Shown: positions 10,137 through 19,148 of the stretch, in pieces | Position numbering within the stretch: position 1 is the first letter of the stretch | Layout: every line of letters begins with the position of its first letter | Origin: Sphingomonas sp. | GTDB lineage: Bacteria > Pseudomonadota > Alphaproteobacteria > Sphingomonadales > Sphingomonadaceae | Length of the DNA: 64,000 bases | Assembly: GCF_004799495.1 (NCBI RefSeq) | Contig: NZ_SSMY01000006.1 | Coordinates: 248,001 to 312,000 of the forward strand | Direction of reading: 5' to 3' | Notes under the pieces: generated by a model | The model's input: the letters and a program-made list of their open reading frames with translations, nothing else | What the model was told of the DNA's origin: nothing | The model's database searches: none | Program-made: the position numbers and the translations under genes

Positions 10137-10390
10137 CAGAACATACGGTACTTGGCGAGAGGCAAGCCATTTTCGGCGACATAGGCGTTGGACGCCTCCA
10201 TCGCCTCGCGGTTCTCTTCGATCCAGCGACGACGACGTTCAGCCCGGACGACATCGGACAGGCCATCTTCGCAGGCGCGCGACACGTTGATGCCCAATTC
10301 TCGCGCCTGTTCAACCAAGGCGGCGTCCAGCGACACGTTGGTTGGCCGACGAAACGGCGCCGTTTCTTCGCGAACACGCGATCGGGGCAT
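10136..10390 (-). CDS. ccdA: CcdA-family antitoxin
   Basis: An 84-residue antitoxin. The N-terminal half (RRPTNVSLDAALVEQARELGI) is a ribbon-helix-helix DNA-binding domain, and the C-terminal half (RWIEENREAMEASNAYV, ending GLPLAKYRMF) is the toxin-binding tail typical of chromosomal CcdA proteins. ATG at 10390 is chosen because AGGAG at 10397-10401 lies six bases upstream; an in-frame TTG at 10396 is less likely. It sits immediately before ccdB, as expected for the type II ccd operon, and probably represses its own promoter together with CcdB. Confidence 0.9.
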   Translation of the reverse strand: MPRSRVREETAPFRRPTNVSLDAALVEQARELGINVSRACEDGLSDVVRAERRRRWIEENREAMEASNAYVAENGLPLAKYRMF

Positions 10391-10396
10391 GGGCAA

Positions 10397-10401
10397 CTCC
10401 T
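10397..10401 (-). promoter_or_regulatory. Ribosome binding site of ccdA
   Basis: AGGAG, six bases in front of the ATG at 10390; this decides the ccdA start. Confidence 0.65.
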
Positions 10402-10438
10402 ATGCGCATTTCATATGCGCATTATTTGTCGACATCAA
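10402..10438 (-). promoter_or_regulatory. Predicted ccdAB promoter with twin-palindrome operator
   Basis: Read on the minus strand there is TTGATG (10438-10433), a 17-base spacer and TATGAA (10415-10410), a good sigma-70-type pair. Two copies of the palindrome ATGCGCAT (10402-10409 and 10414-10421) flank and overlap the -10 box with a 12-base centre spacing, a plausible arrangement for two CcdA dimers on the same face of the helix. The whole promoter lies in the gap after the divL stop codon (10439-10441). Confidence 0.6.
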
Positions 10439-12781
10439 CTATCGCGGCAAATCCACCGTGATCAGCGTCCCCGCGCCGGGCTCCGACAGCAGCTGAATCG
10501 TCCCGCCGTGTGCCTCGGCGAATTGCTTGGCGAGCGGCAGGCCGAGCCCGAGCGCGCGGCTGTCGTCCTGCACGGTCGGTTCGGCGAAGCTGTCGAACGC
10601 GCGGTCCACGGCGGCCTGGTCCATCCCGGCACCATCGTCGGACACGACCACGCGCGCGCGCGCCGCGTCACCGTCGGTGTGGAGCAGCACGCGACCACCC
10701 TGCCCGGCCCCGGCGACGGCGTGGCGCAGCAGATGCTCGATCATCTCGCGCAGTTTCTTCGCGTCGCCCTTCACCATTCCGGTCGACGGCGCGATCTCGA
10801 TCGCGAAATCGAGATTTTTCTGCTTGGCTGAGTGCGACACCGTCTCCGCCGCTGCATGGGCGATGCCCTCGATATCGACGTCTTCGCGTTCGACCTTCTG
10901 CTCACCCTCGGTCAGCGCCAGCACGTCGTCGACCAGCGCCGACAGGCGCGCGACCGATTCGAGGATCGCGTCGACATAGCCGTCGGCCTGTTTGGACAAT
11001 TTGCCCGCATAGCCCTCGCCCATCATCTCGGCGAAGCCCTGGATCGAGGTGAGCGGGGTACGCAGCTCGTAGCTCATATTGGCGACAAACGCGGTCTTGA
11101 CCCGGTCGGCCGCCTCCAGCGCTTCGTTGCGGTCGCGCAGCGCCTGCTCGGCGCGGCGGCTGTCGGAGATGTCGAGCATCGTGAACAGCGCGTTGCCGTC
11201 GGGCAGCGGCACCCCGGCGAATTCGAAATGGCGGCCGTCGGCGAAGGCGACGCGGCCCGCGCGTTGCGTTCGTCCGACCGCGGCGGAGCGCACCAGTTCG
11301 GCGATCACCGGCGCCCGGCTCGGCTGCGCGAGCATCGCCGATCCGCGATCGACCAGCGTGTCGACGCGCGGGTGCGTCGCGAGGAATTCCTCGTCGAACC
11401 CCCACAGCTTGCGGAACTTGTCGTTCCAGATCTGCAACCGCCCGTCGCCGGCGAACACGCCGAGCGCCTCGAACAGATTGTCGAACGTCGCGGTGCGGAC
11501 GCGCAGCAAGGTGTCGCGCGCGCTGGCGAGCTGGACCTGTTCGGTGCGGTCCTCGAAGATCAGCACCAACCCGCCGTCGGGCAATGGATGCCCAACCACG
11601 CGCAAATGCGTGCCGCCGGGGAGCGTCCAGCTTTCCTCGATCGCGCCGGTCGCAGCGAGGAACCAGTCGCGCCGCTCCGCCTTCCACCCCGGAAAATCGC
11701 GCACTTCGGGTAAGCGGTTCGCCTCGCGCATCCTTTCGAGCACGCGGTCGAACTCGGGGCGGTCGGCAAGCCATTCGCCGCGCATCGCGAACATGCGCTG
11801 GAACGGCTGGTTGCAGAAGCTGAGCGAGCGGTCGGCGGCGAATTGCGCAACGCCCGCCGACAGCCGGTCGAGCATCGCGCGCTGCGCCTCGGCGAAGCGC
11901 TTGATCCCGCCGCGCGCCTGTTCGAGCTCGTCGACATCGATCGCGAACCCGGCGACGCCGCCGGGCGGGGTCGGCAACGGCACATCGTGGACGCGCAGCA
12001 TCCGCCGTGCGCCGTTGATCGTCGCTGGCAAGGTCGCGGTCGCCGGGCGATCGCTGTCGCGCGCCTTGACCGCGCCGGCCAGCGGCCCGCCCGCGCCCGA
12101 CCCCTCGATCAGCTCAACCCCGCGCGCCACGACGTCGCGCGCATCCTGCCCCTCGACCGCGCGGACATAGGCCGAATTGACCATCGCCAGCCGCATGTCG
12201 GGGCCGCGATACCACATCGGCAAGGGCGCGGCCTCGATCAGTCCCTTCAGCGCGGCAAAGGCATCGGTCAGCTGCGCGGTCTCGCCGAGCAGCTGGCCAA
12301 TCTGCGCCTGGCTTTCGGTCGCGTCGAAGAACCACACGACCACCCTGCCCGGCGCACCGACCGATTGCGGCGCGCGCTGGCCACGCGCGGTCAGCGTGCG
12401 CCCGGATCCCTGCGGCCGGATCGCTAGCGCGAACGGCTCGCCCGCTTTTTGCGCCGCGGTTACCGCTTCGCTTAGCGCGGCGGCATCCTCGCTGGTCAGC
12501 CCGGCACCCGGCGTGACCATGTCGTCGAGGAAACGCGGCGGCGGCGACAAACCGATCCAGTCGGCCAGCCGATCGGGCAATTCGAGCCGTCCGTCGGCGC
12601 GCACCACCATCGCCAGCGCCGGGCCGGACGCGAGCAGCGCGGACAGCTTTTCGTTGCCGACCGCCGTCGCGCCCGCCGCGGCCTTGGCGCGCAACCCGGT
12701 GTACAGCACCCAGCACGCGCCGACGATCGCCAGCGCGAGCGCCGCCCCGACCAATCCTAGCGCGCCAGTGGACAGCGCCAC
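10439..12781 (-). CDS. divL: DivL-like cell-cycle regulatory kinase homolog (Tyr in place of His)
   Basis: A 780-residue membrane protein: an N-terminal transmembrane helix (about residues 7-28), three PAS-like segments (roughly 175-270, 290-400 and 425-520), then a HisKA/HATPase core. The H-box reads NMSYELRTPLTSIQGF, so the phosphoacceptor His is Tyr571; in Caulobacter DivL (769 residues) Tyr550 occupies the same place. The N-box is altered (HLLRHAV instead of NLLxNA) while SDDGAGM and LGLGLPLAK of the ATP lid remain. DivL acts on the CckA-CtrA pathway through DivK rather than by ordinary phosphotransfer. The GTG start at 12781 has GGGAG directly against it, so the exact start is uncertain. 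No response regulator gene is adjacent. Confidence 0.82.
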   Translation of the reverse strand: MALSTGALGLVGAALALAIVGACWVLYTGLRAKAAAGATAVGNEKLSALLASGPALAMVVRADGRLELPDRLADWIGLSPPPRFLDDMVTPGAGLTSEDAAALSEAVTAAQKAGEPFALAIRPQGSGRTLTARGQRAPQSVGAPGRVVVWFFDATESQAQIGQLLGETAQLTDAFAALKGLIEAAPLPMWYRGPDMRLAMVNSAYVRAVEGQDARDVVARGVELIEGSGAGGPLAGAVKARDSDRPATATLPATINGARRMLRVHDVPLPTPPGGVAGFAIDVDELEQARGGIKRFAEAQRAMLDRLSAGVAQFAADRSLSFCNQPFQRMFAMRGEWLADRPEFDRVLERMREANRLPEVRDFPGWKAERRDWFLAATGAIEESWTLPGGTHLRVVGHPLPDGGLVLIFEDRTEQVQLASARDTLLRVRTATFDNLFEALGVFAGDGRLQIWNDKFRKLWGFDEEFLATHPRVDTLVDRGSAMLAQPSRAPVIAELVRSAAVGRTQRAGRVAFADGRHFEFAGVPLPDGNALFTMLDISDSRRAEQALRDRNEALEAADRVKTAFVANMSYELRTPLTSIQGFAEMMGEGYAGKLSKQADGYVDAILESVARLSALVDDVLALTEGEQKVEREDVDIEGIAHAAAETVSHSAKQKNLDFAIEIAPSTGMVKGDAKKLREMIEHLLRHAVAGAGQGGRVLLHTDGDAARARVVVSDDGAGMDQAAVDRAFDSFAEPTVQDDSRALGLGLPLAKQFAEAHGGTIQLLSEPGAGTLITVDLPR

Positions 12782-12806
12782 CTCCCTTAACCGAACTGCG
12801 TTCGGA

Positions 12807-14198
12807 TCAGCGGTAGCACACCTTCTTGACCGTGCTCACCACCTTGTCGGCGGAAATCAGCGCGAGTTTCTCCAGGTTCGCCGCATAAGGCAGCGGCACG
12901 TCTTCATCGGTCACGCGCAGCACCGGCGCGTCGAGATCGTCGAACCCCTCCTCCATCACGAACGCCGCGATTTCGGAGGCGATCGAACAGGTCGGCCAGC
13001 CTTCTTCCGCGACGACGATGCGGTTGGTCTTGGCGAGGCTCTTGAGCACCGTTGCCTTGTCGAGCGGGCGCAGCGTGCGCAGGTCGACGACTTCCGCCTC
13101 GATCCCTTCCTTGGCCAGTTCGTCGGCGGCTTCCAGGCTGACCCCGACGCCGATCGAGTAGCTGACGATCGTCACGTCCTTGCCCTCGCGCATGATCCGC
13201 GCCTTGCCGATCGGGAGCACGTAATCGTCGATCGCCGGAATTTCGAACGTGCGGCCGTAGAGCAGTTCGTTCTCGAGGAAGACGACTGGGTCCTCGGTGC
13301 GGATCGCCGCCTTCATCAGTCCCTTGGCATCCGCCGCATCGTAGGGCGCAATCACGATCAATCCGGGGACGCTCGCGTACCACGGGCCATAGTTCTGCGA
13401 GTGCTGCGCGCCGACACGGCTCGCCGCGCCATTGGGGCCGCGGAACACGATCGGGCAACGCATCTGGCCGCCCGACATGTAATTGGTCTTGGCCGCCGAA
13501 TTGATGATGTGGTCGATCGCCTGCATCGCGAAGTTGAACGTCATGAATTCGACGATCGGGCGCAGGCCGCCCATCGCCGCCCCCGTGCCGACCCCGGCAA
13601 AGCCATATTCGGTGATCGGCGTGTCGATCACGCGCTTGTCGCCGAATTCGTCGAGCAAGCCCTGCGTCACCTTGTACGCGCCCTGGTACTGCGCGACTTC
13701 CTCGCCCATTACGAACACGCGGGGGTCGCGGCGCATTTCCTCGGCCATCGCGTCGCGCAACGCCTCGCGGAGCGTGATCTTGACCATCTCGGTGCCCGCC
13801 GGAATCGCCGGGTCGGCGACCTCGGCGTCATGCTTCGCCGCTTCGAACATCTGCCGCGCGCCGGTCTCGACAAGCTTAGGCTCGGGCGCTTCGGACTCTG
13901 CCGCCTTTTGCTCGGTCGCGGGCTCTTGCGCTGGCGCCGGCGCGGGCGTCTCCTCGCCCTCGCCGTCGAGCACCGCGATCACGGTCCCGACCTTCACATT
14001 GTCCGTGCCCTCAGCGACCAGGATCTTGCCGATCGTCCCTTCGTCGACTGCCTCGAACTCCATCGTCGCCTTGTCGGTCTCGATCTCGGCCATGATGTCG
14101 CCCGAGCGGACGGTGTCGCCCTCCTTGACGAGCCACTTGGCGAGCGTGCCCTCTTCCATCGTGGGCGACAGCGCCGGCATCTTGATCTCTACGGCCAT
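12807..14198 (-). CDS. pdhB: Pyruvate dehydrogenase E1 component, beta subunit with N-terminal lipoyl domain
   Basis: A 463-residue E1-beta. Residues 1-80 are a lipoyl domain ([11 protein letters not shown], lipoylated Lys43 in [11 protein letters not shown]), followed by an Ala/Pro/Glu linker (about 80-130) and the transketolase-type beta subunit ([38 protein letters not shown]). E1 decarboxylates pyruvate with thiamine diphosphate and passes acetyl to lipoyl groups of E2. A lipoyl domain fused to E1-beta is typical of alphaproteobacteria. The ATG overlaps the pdhA stop by one base (TGATG). The E2 gene is not in the window downstream, which instead has divL. Confidence 0.95.
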   Translation of the reverse strand: MAVEIKMPALSPTMEEGTLAKWLVKEGDTVRSGDIMAEIETDKATMEFEAVDEGTIGKILVAEGTDNVKVGTVIAVLDGEGEETPAPAPAQEPATEQKAAESEAPEPKLVETGARQMFEAAKHDAEVADPAIPAGTEMVKITLREALRDAMAEEMRRDPRVFVMGEEVAQYQGAYKVTQGLLDEFGDKRVIDTPITEYGFAGVGTGAAMGGLRPIVEFMTFNFAMQAIDHIINSAAKTNYMSGGQMRCPIVFRGPNGAASRVGAQHSQNYGPWYASVPGLIVIAPYDAADAKGLMKAAIRTEDPVVFLENELLYGRTFEIPAIDDYVLPIGKARIMREGKDVTIVSYSIGVGVSLEAADELAKEGIEAEVVDLRTLRPLDKATVLKSLAKTNRIVVAEEGWPTCSIASEIAAFVMEEGFDDLDAPVLRVTDEDVPLPYAANLEKLALISADKVVSTVKKVCYR

Positions 14199-15232
14199 CA
14201 GTACGACTCCACCAGCACGTCGGTATACAGCTCACCCGGCTCCGGCTCGGGGGTCTGTTCGGCGAAGTCCGCCGCTTCGTTGACCTGCTTGCGGATTTCC
14301 TGCTCGGCGGCTTTCAGCTCTTCCTCCTTGACGCCCATCTCCTCGAGCAATTTCTTGGCGTGCTCGATCGGATCGGACTTGTCGCGCACCGCCTGCACTT
14401 CGTCACGCGAGCGGTATTTCGCCGGATCGGACATCGAGTGGCCGCGATAGCGATAGGTCTTCATTTCGAGGATCAGCGGCCCCTTGCCCGCGCGCACCCA
14501 CGCCAGCGCTTCCTCGGCGGCGCCGCGGCAGGCCAACACGTCCATCCCGTCGACCTGAATGCCCGGGATGCGGAAAGATTCGCCGCGGCGATACAGCTGG
14601 TCCTCGGCGCTCGCGCGGTTGACGCTGGTGCCCATCGCATACTGATTGTTTTCGATCACATAGATGATCGGCAGCTTCCACAGCTCGGCCATGTTGAACG
14701 ATTCGTAGACCTGGCCCTGGTTCGCAGCACCATCGCCGAAATAGGCGAGGCAGACGCCGCCGTCCTCGCTGTACTTGTGGCTGAACGCGAGTCCCGTCCC
14801 CAGGCTTACCTGCGCGCCGACGATGCCGTGCCCGCCGTAGAATTTATGCTCGACGCTGAACATGTGCATCGAGCCGCCCTTGCCCTTCGAAATCCCCGCG
14901 GCGCGGCCGGTCAGCTCGGCCATCACGTCCTTGGGCGGGATGTTACAGAGGAGCATATGGCCGTGATCGCGATAGCCGGTGATCACGCTGTCCTTCTCGG
15001 TCAGCGCCGACTGCAGACCCACCGCGACGGCTTCCTGCCCGATATAGAGGTGGCAGAACCCGCCGATCAGCCCGAGCCCATAGAGCTGCCCCGCCTTCTC
15101 CTCGAAGCGCCGGATCAACAGCATCTGCTTGTAGAATTCGAGCAACTCCGCCTTCGACGCCTTGTACGGCTGCGGCTCGTCGGGGCGCGGGCGGTTGGGC
15201 GTGGCGGGCGGTGCTGACGGCTTCTTGGCCAA
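14198..15232 (-). CDS. pdhA: Pyruvate dehydrogenase E1 component, alpha subunit
   Basis: A 344-residue E1-alpha with the thiamine diphosphate-binding motif [15 protein letters not shown]...ENNQYAMGT, and the regulatory-loop sequence [15 protein letters not shown]. It forms a heterotetramer with PdhB encoded immediately downstream. Translation appears to start at TTG (15232) with GAGG seven bases upstream; no better start lies in frame. It is divergent from the MFS gene across 152 bases in which I see no clear promoter pair. Confidence 0.95.
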   Translation of the reverse strand: MAKKPSAPPATPNRPRPDEPQPYKASKAELLEFYKQMLLIRRFEEKAGQLYGLGLIGGFCHLYIGQEAVAVGLQSALTEKDSVITGYRDHGHMLLCNIPPKDVMAELTGRAAGISKGKGGSMHMFSVEHKFYGGHGIVGAQVSLGTGLAFSHKYSEDGGVCLAYFGDGAANQGQVYESFNMAELWKLPIIYVIENNQYAMGTSVNRASAEDQLYRRGESFRIPGIQVDGMDVLACRGAAEEALAWVRAGKGPLILEMKTYRYRGHSMSDPAKYRSRDEVQAVRDKSDPIEHAKKLLEEMGVKEEELKAAEQEIRKQVNEAADFAEQTPEPEPGELYTDVLVESY

Positions 15233-15384
15233 GGGGAAACCTCGTTTCCGTAGGGGAGAAAGCGGGCGCTATAGGCCGGTTGCGCGGCGGGTTTCAATCT
15301 TGCGCTGCGGCATAGTGAAGCAATTCAACGGCCAAGCTTTGCCATGGTTGCCCAAGTCGCCACGAGCCGACTAAGGGCATATGC

Positions 15385-16665
15385 GTGCTACCCGCCGACC
15401 ATCCCCTGCGCATCGCCAATTTCCGCGCCTATTGGGTGTCGCGTTTCCTCGGCACCGTCGCGGTCAGCGCGCAGGGGATCGTGATCGGGTGGCAGGTCTA
15501 CGGCCTCGCCCGCCAGACGATGGACATCAAGCAAGCGGCGTTCATGCTCGGCATGATCGGTTTGGTGCAGTTCGTGCCGCTGTTCGTGCTGACACCGGTG
15601 GTTGGGCTGGCCGCCGACACGTTCGACCGGCGATGGATCGTGCGGATCACGACGGCCGTGCTCGCGCTCAATGCGGTAATGCTGGGGGTAATGACGAGCG
15701 CCGGAATGCTGGGCCTGCCGGTCCTGTTCGCCGCCGCCGCAGTGGTTGGCGTGGTTCGCGCCTTCTCTGGTCCGGCCTATGGCGCGCTCGCCCCCAACCT
15801 CGTGCCGCGCGAGGTCCTGCCGACCGCAATCGCGGTGTCGTCGATCGCGTGGCAGACCGGTACGATCGCCGGGCCGAGCATTGGCGGTCTGCTCTACGCG
15901 ATCCACCCCGACCTCGCATACGGCGCAATCGCCGCGATGTTGCTGGTCGCGCTCGGCACGATCTTTCTGATCGGCAAGGTGCCGCAGCCGCCCGCGCAGA
16001 AGGACCGCCACCCGCTCCAGCGTATCGCCGACGGGTTCAAGTATGTGCGCGACAATCGGCTGGTGCTGGCGGCGATCACGCTCGACCTGTTCGTCGTATT
16101 GCTCGCCGGTGCGACCGCGTTGCTCCCGGTATATGCCCGCGACATCCTGCACGTCGGGCCGACCGGCCTCGGCGTCCTCGCCGCGGGGATGGGGATCGGG
16201 GCGTCGGCCGGGTCGATCTGGTTCTCGATCCGCCCGATGAAGGAAAATGTCGGGGTGAAGATGCTCGTCGCGGTGTTGATCTTCGCGGCCGCGATCCTGA
16301 CATTCGGTTTCTCGACCTGGTTCCCCTTGAGCCTCGCCGCGCTGATCGTCGCGGGCGCGGCGGACATGGTGTCGGTCTATGTCCGCTCGTCGCTGATCCA
16401 GCTCCACACGCCCGATGCGATGCGCGGCCGCGTCGGCGCGGTTTCGCAGCTCACCATCTCCGCTTCGAACGAACTCGGCGAGGCGGAAACCGGGCTGATG
16501 GCGTCGCTGCTCGGGCCGGTCGGCGCGGTCGCGTTCGGCGGAGTCGCCGCAATCGTCATCGTGCTCGCCTGGTCGCGGCTGTTTCCCGAGCTCAGGCTTG
16601 CAAAGACGTTCGAGCCGCCCGACATCCTCCAAACCCCACCCCAGCACGGAGTCGCCCAGCCATGA
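15385..16665 (+). CDS. MFS transporter (EntS/MFS_3-like exporter)
   Basis: A 426-residue protein with about 12 hydrophobic segments and MFS cytoplasmic loop motifs ([11 protein letters not shown] after helix 2-3, [13 protein letters not shown] in the second half). The N-terminus [19 protein letters not shown] is typical of the EntS-like drug/siderophore exporter branch. The substrate cannot be told from sequence. The frame opens with GTG at 15385; an ATG four bases earlier is in another frame. The stop overlaps the cysK start as ATGA, so the two genes are co-translated, which could hint at export of a sulfur compound, though this is only inference. Confidence 0.85.
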   Translation: MLPADHPLRIANFRAYWVSRFLGTVAVSAQGIVIGWQVYGLARQTMDIKQAAFMLGMIGLVQFVPLFVLTPVVGLAADTFDRRWIVRITTAVLALNAVMLGVMTSAGMLGLPVLFAAAAVVGVVRAFSGPAYGALAPNLVPREVLPTAIAVSSIAWQTGTIAGPSIGGLLYAIHPDLAYGAIAAMLLVALGTIFLIGKVPQPPAQKDRHPLQRIADGFKYVRDNRLVLAAITLDLFVVLLAGATALLPVYARDILHVGPTGLGVLAAGMGIGASAGSIWFSIRPMKENVGVKMLVAVLIFAAAILTFGFSTWFPLSLAALIVAGAADMVSVYVRSSLIQLHTPDAMRGRVGAVSQLTISASNELGEAETGLMASLLGPVGAVAFGGVAAIVIVLAWSRLFPELRLAKTFEPPDILQTPPQHGVAQP

Positions 16666-17582
16666 AGGCCAACACCATTCTGGAAACGATCGGCAACACC
16701 CCGCACATCCGCATCCAGCGGCTGTTCCCCGGCGCCGAGGTGTGGATCAAGTCCGAGCGTTCGAACCCCGGCGGGTCGATCAAGGACCGTATCGCACTCG
16801 CCATGGTCGAGGCGGCCGAGCGCGACGGCAAGCTCAAGCCCGGCGGCACGATCATCGAGCCGACCAGCGGCAATACCGGCGTCGGGTTGGCGATGGTTGC
16901 GGCGGTCAAGGGCTACAAGATCATTCTGGTGATGCCCGAAAGCATGTCGCTCGAGCGCCGCCGCCTGATGCTGGCGTACGGCGCGCAATTCGATCTGACC
17001 CCGCGCGAAAAGGGCATGAAAGGCGCGATCGAACGCGCGCTCGAGCTGATCGAGGCGACACCCAATTCGTGGATGCCGCAGCAGTTCGAGAATCCCGCGA
17101 ATATCGAGGTTCATGCGCGCACCACCGCGCAGGAAATCCTGAAGGATTTTGCGGACGCGCCGATCGACGTGCTCATTACCGGGGTCGGTACCGGCGGGCA
17201 CATCACCGGCGTCGCCGAGGTGCTCAAGAAGGAGTGGCCGAACCTCAAGGTCTATGCGGTCGAACCGACACTCTCGCCGGTCATTTCGGGCGGCCAGCCG
17301 GGGCCGCACCCGATCCAGGGGCTCGCGGCGGGGTTCATTCCCGCCAATCTCCACACGCAGGTGCTCGACGGCGTGATCCAAGTCGAGGCGGACGATGCCA
17401 AGGAAATGGCACGGCGCTCGGCACGCGAAGAGGGCTTGCTGGTCGGAATCAGTTCGGGCGCGACGCTGACGGCGATCGCGCAGAAGCTGCCCGACCTGCC
17501 CGCGAGGACGCGCGTGCTCGGGTTCAACTACGACACCGGCGAGCGCTATCTGTCGGTCCCGGACTTCCTGCCCGAAAGCTGA
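16662..17582 (+). CDS. cysK: Cysteine synthase A (O-acetylserine sulfhydrylase)
   Basis: A 306-residue PLP enzyme. [16 protein letters not shown] contains the PLP Lys, [11 protein letters not shown] binds the substrate, [11 protein letters not shown] binds the PLP phosphate, and ISSGA lies near the end. It makes cysteine from O-acetylserine and sulfide. The ATG at 16662 sits in the MFS stop codon (ATGA overlap). A short hairpin with GGTTTT follows the stop. Length and motifs fit CysK rather than cystathionine beta-synthase, although a specialised homolog cannot be fully excluded. Confidence 0.93.
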   Translation: MKANTILETIGNTPHIRIQRLFPGAEVWIKSERSNPGGSIKDRIALAMVEAAERDGKLKPGGTIIEPTSGNTGVGLAMVAAVKGYKIILVMPESMSLERRRLMLAYGAQFDLTPREKGMKGAIERALELIEATPNSWMPQQFENPANIEVHARTTAQEILKDFADAPIDVLITGVGTGGHITGVAEVLKKEWPNLKVYAVEPTLSPVISGGQPGPHPIQGLAAGFIPANLHTQVLDGVIQVEADDAKEMARRSAREEGLLVGISSGATLTAIAQKLPDLPARTRVLGFNYDTGERYLSVPDFLPES

Positions 17583-17583
17583 G

Positions 17584-17605
17584 CGGACACGAACGTCCGG
17601 GTTTT
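17584..17605 (+). terminator. Candidate intrinsic terminator after cysK
   Basis: CGGAC (17584-17588) pairs with GTCCG (17595-17599) around a six-base loop and is followed by GG then TTTT (17602-17605). The stem is short, so confidence is moderate. Confidence 0.5.
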
Positions 17606-17674
17606 GGCAATGCGCGCGCTTTGCGCTAAGGGCGTGCGCCGCATCGCGGTGCCCATCCCAAAACAGGTTGTGAC

Positions 17675-19018
17675 TTGATCCGTTCGCTGCCCCCGTCGTT
17701 GAGCCTGCGCGTCATTCTGGCGCTGGTCGGCCTTGCGCTGATCGCGGTACCGACGGCGGTCGTGCTGTTCGCGCCGCACGCGAGGCCGCTGCCCAACGTC
17801 GCGGTGGCGCAGCGCGTCGTGCCGAAGACCGAATTGCCGCCGGTGGAACCGGTCGAGCTGCAAGCGATCACGCCGCAGGATGCCAAGGCGTTCAACGATA
17901 CGGTGCCCTTCTCGACAGCGCCCAACCCGCCGGCGCGGCCGTTCATCTTCTCGGGCGACAAGGACGCGCGCGCGCGGGCGGTCGATTGTCTGGCGGTCGG
18001 CGTCCTGTACGAAGCGGGCGACGACACCGAAGGCGAGCGCGCGGTGGCGCAGGTCGTACTCAACCGCGTCCGGCACCCGGCCTTCCCCAAATCGGTTTGC
18101 GGCGTGATCTTCCAGGGCTCCGAACGCTCGACCGGATGCCAGTTCACCTTCGCCTGCGACGGCGCGATGAACCGCTGGCATCCCAACCCCGCCGCCTGGG
18201 CGCGCGCGCGCGAGGTCGCGAGCGCCGCACTCAGCGGCGCGGTCTACGGCAAGGTCGGCTATTCGACGCATTACCACACCGACTGGGTGGTGCCGTACTG
18301 GAGCGCGAGCCTCGACAAGGTGACCGCAGTCAAGACTCACCTGTTCTTCCGCTGGACCGGCTGGTGGGGCACCCCCGCCGCGTTCGTGCACAGCGTGTCG
18401 GGGTTCGAGCCGGGCATTCCCGCGCTCGCCGGTTTCTCCGCGGCGCATAGCGGCGCGGTGGCGGATCTCGCCGTGGTCAATCCCGCCGAAATCGATAGCG
18501 CGACCATCGCCGGAACCGGCGGCGGATCGCAAGCGCTGTCGATCGATCCCAACAGCTTCCTCGTTACGCTCGACCCGCACGCGCCGCCCGACTCGTTCCC
18601 GCAAGTCGCCGCGAAAGCCTGCGGCACGCGCGAATATTGCAAGCTGATGGCGTGGACCGACAAGGGAAAGACTCCCAAAGGTCTGCCGCTCGGCCAGTCG
18701 CAGATTTCGGCGATGGCGTTCAGCTATCTGCGCGACAAGGCGCGCGGATATGAGAAGGCACTGTGGAATTGTGGCCAGTTCAAGCGCGCGTCGAAGGGCG
18801 AGTGCATGAAGCTGCAGGTTTTGGGCGTGCCGACGGCCGCGCTGCCGCCGCCGCCCGCGAAACCGGCTACGACCACACCCGGCGCGACGCCACCGACGAC
18901 GGCGAACTTCTCGCTGAAGCCAGCGGTACCCGATGGCCTGAGCGGCGTGCGGAAGAAGGAAAATCCGCCCAAGCCCGCCGCGACGCCGGCGCCTGCGGCT
19001 AAATCAGAGCGGCCCTAA
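17675..19018 (+). CDS. Cell wall hydrolase, SleB family
   Basis: A 447-residue protein with one N-terminal membrane helix (about residues 12-32), so it faces the periplasm as an anchored or cleaved protein. Residues about 90-230 form a Hydrolase_2/SleB domain: EGERAVAQVVLNRVRHPAFP, VIFQGSERSTGCQFTF and YSTHYHTDWV. Such enzymes cleave peptidoglycan glycan strands. The C-terminal part is a Pro/Ala-rich, probably disordered tail. Translation seems to start at TTG (17675), with AGG a few bases upstream. It converges on the acyl-CoA dehydrogenase gene across a palindromic repeat. Confidence 0.85.
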   Translation: MIRSLPPSLSLRVILALVGLALIAVPTAVVLFAPHARPLPNVAVAQRVVPKTELPPVEPVELQAITPQDAKAFNDTVPFSTAPNPPARPFIFSGDKDARARAVDCLAVGVLYEAGDDTEGERAVAQVVLNRVRHPAFPKSVCGVIFQGSERSTGCQFTFACDGAMNRWHPNPAAWARAREVASAALSGAVYGKVGYSTHYHTDWVVPYWSASLDKVTAVKTHLFFRWTGWWGTPAAFVHSVSGFEPGIPALAGFSAAHSGAVADLAVVNPAEIDSATIAGTGGGSQALSIDPNSFLVTLDPHAPPDSFPQVAAKACGTREYCKLMAWTDKGKTPKGLPLGQSQISAMAFSYLRDKARGYEKALWNCGQFKRASKGECMKLQVLGVPTAALPPPPAKPATTTPGATPPTTANFSLKPAVPDGLSGVRKKENPPKPAATPAPAAKSERP

Positions 19019-19019
19019 T

Positions 19020-19148
19020 TCCCTCTCCCTGTGGGAGAGGGAGGGAGGAGCCGAAGGCGACGGAAGGGTGAGGGCAGCAGCGGAGCGGCTCGACCCTGCC
19101 CTCACCCCTCGGCGCTAACGCGCCTCGACCCTCTCCCAAAGGGAGAGG
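19020..19148. repeat. Intergenic palindromic repeat, family 2 (copy 1)
   Basis: A roughly 130-base element bounded by CCCTCTCCC/GGGAGAGG hairpins at both ends, with an internal GGGTGAGGGCAG / CTGCCCTCACCC inverted pair. It fills the space between two converging genes and probably ends transcription from both. A second copy lies at 56153-56290. Confidence 0.75.
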
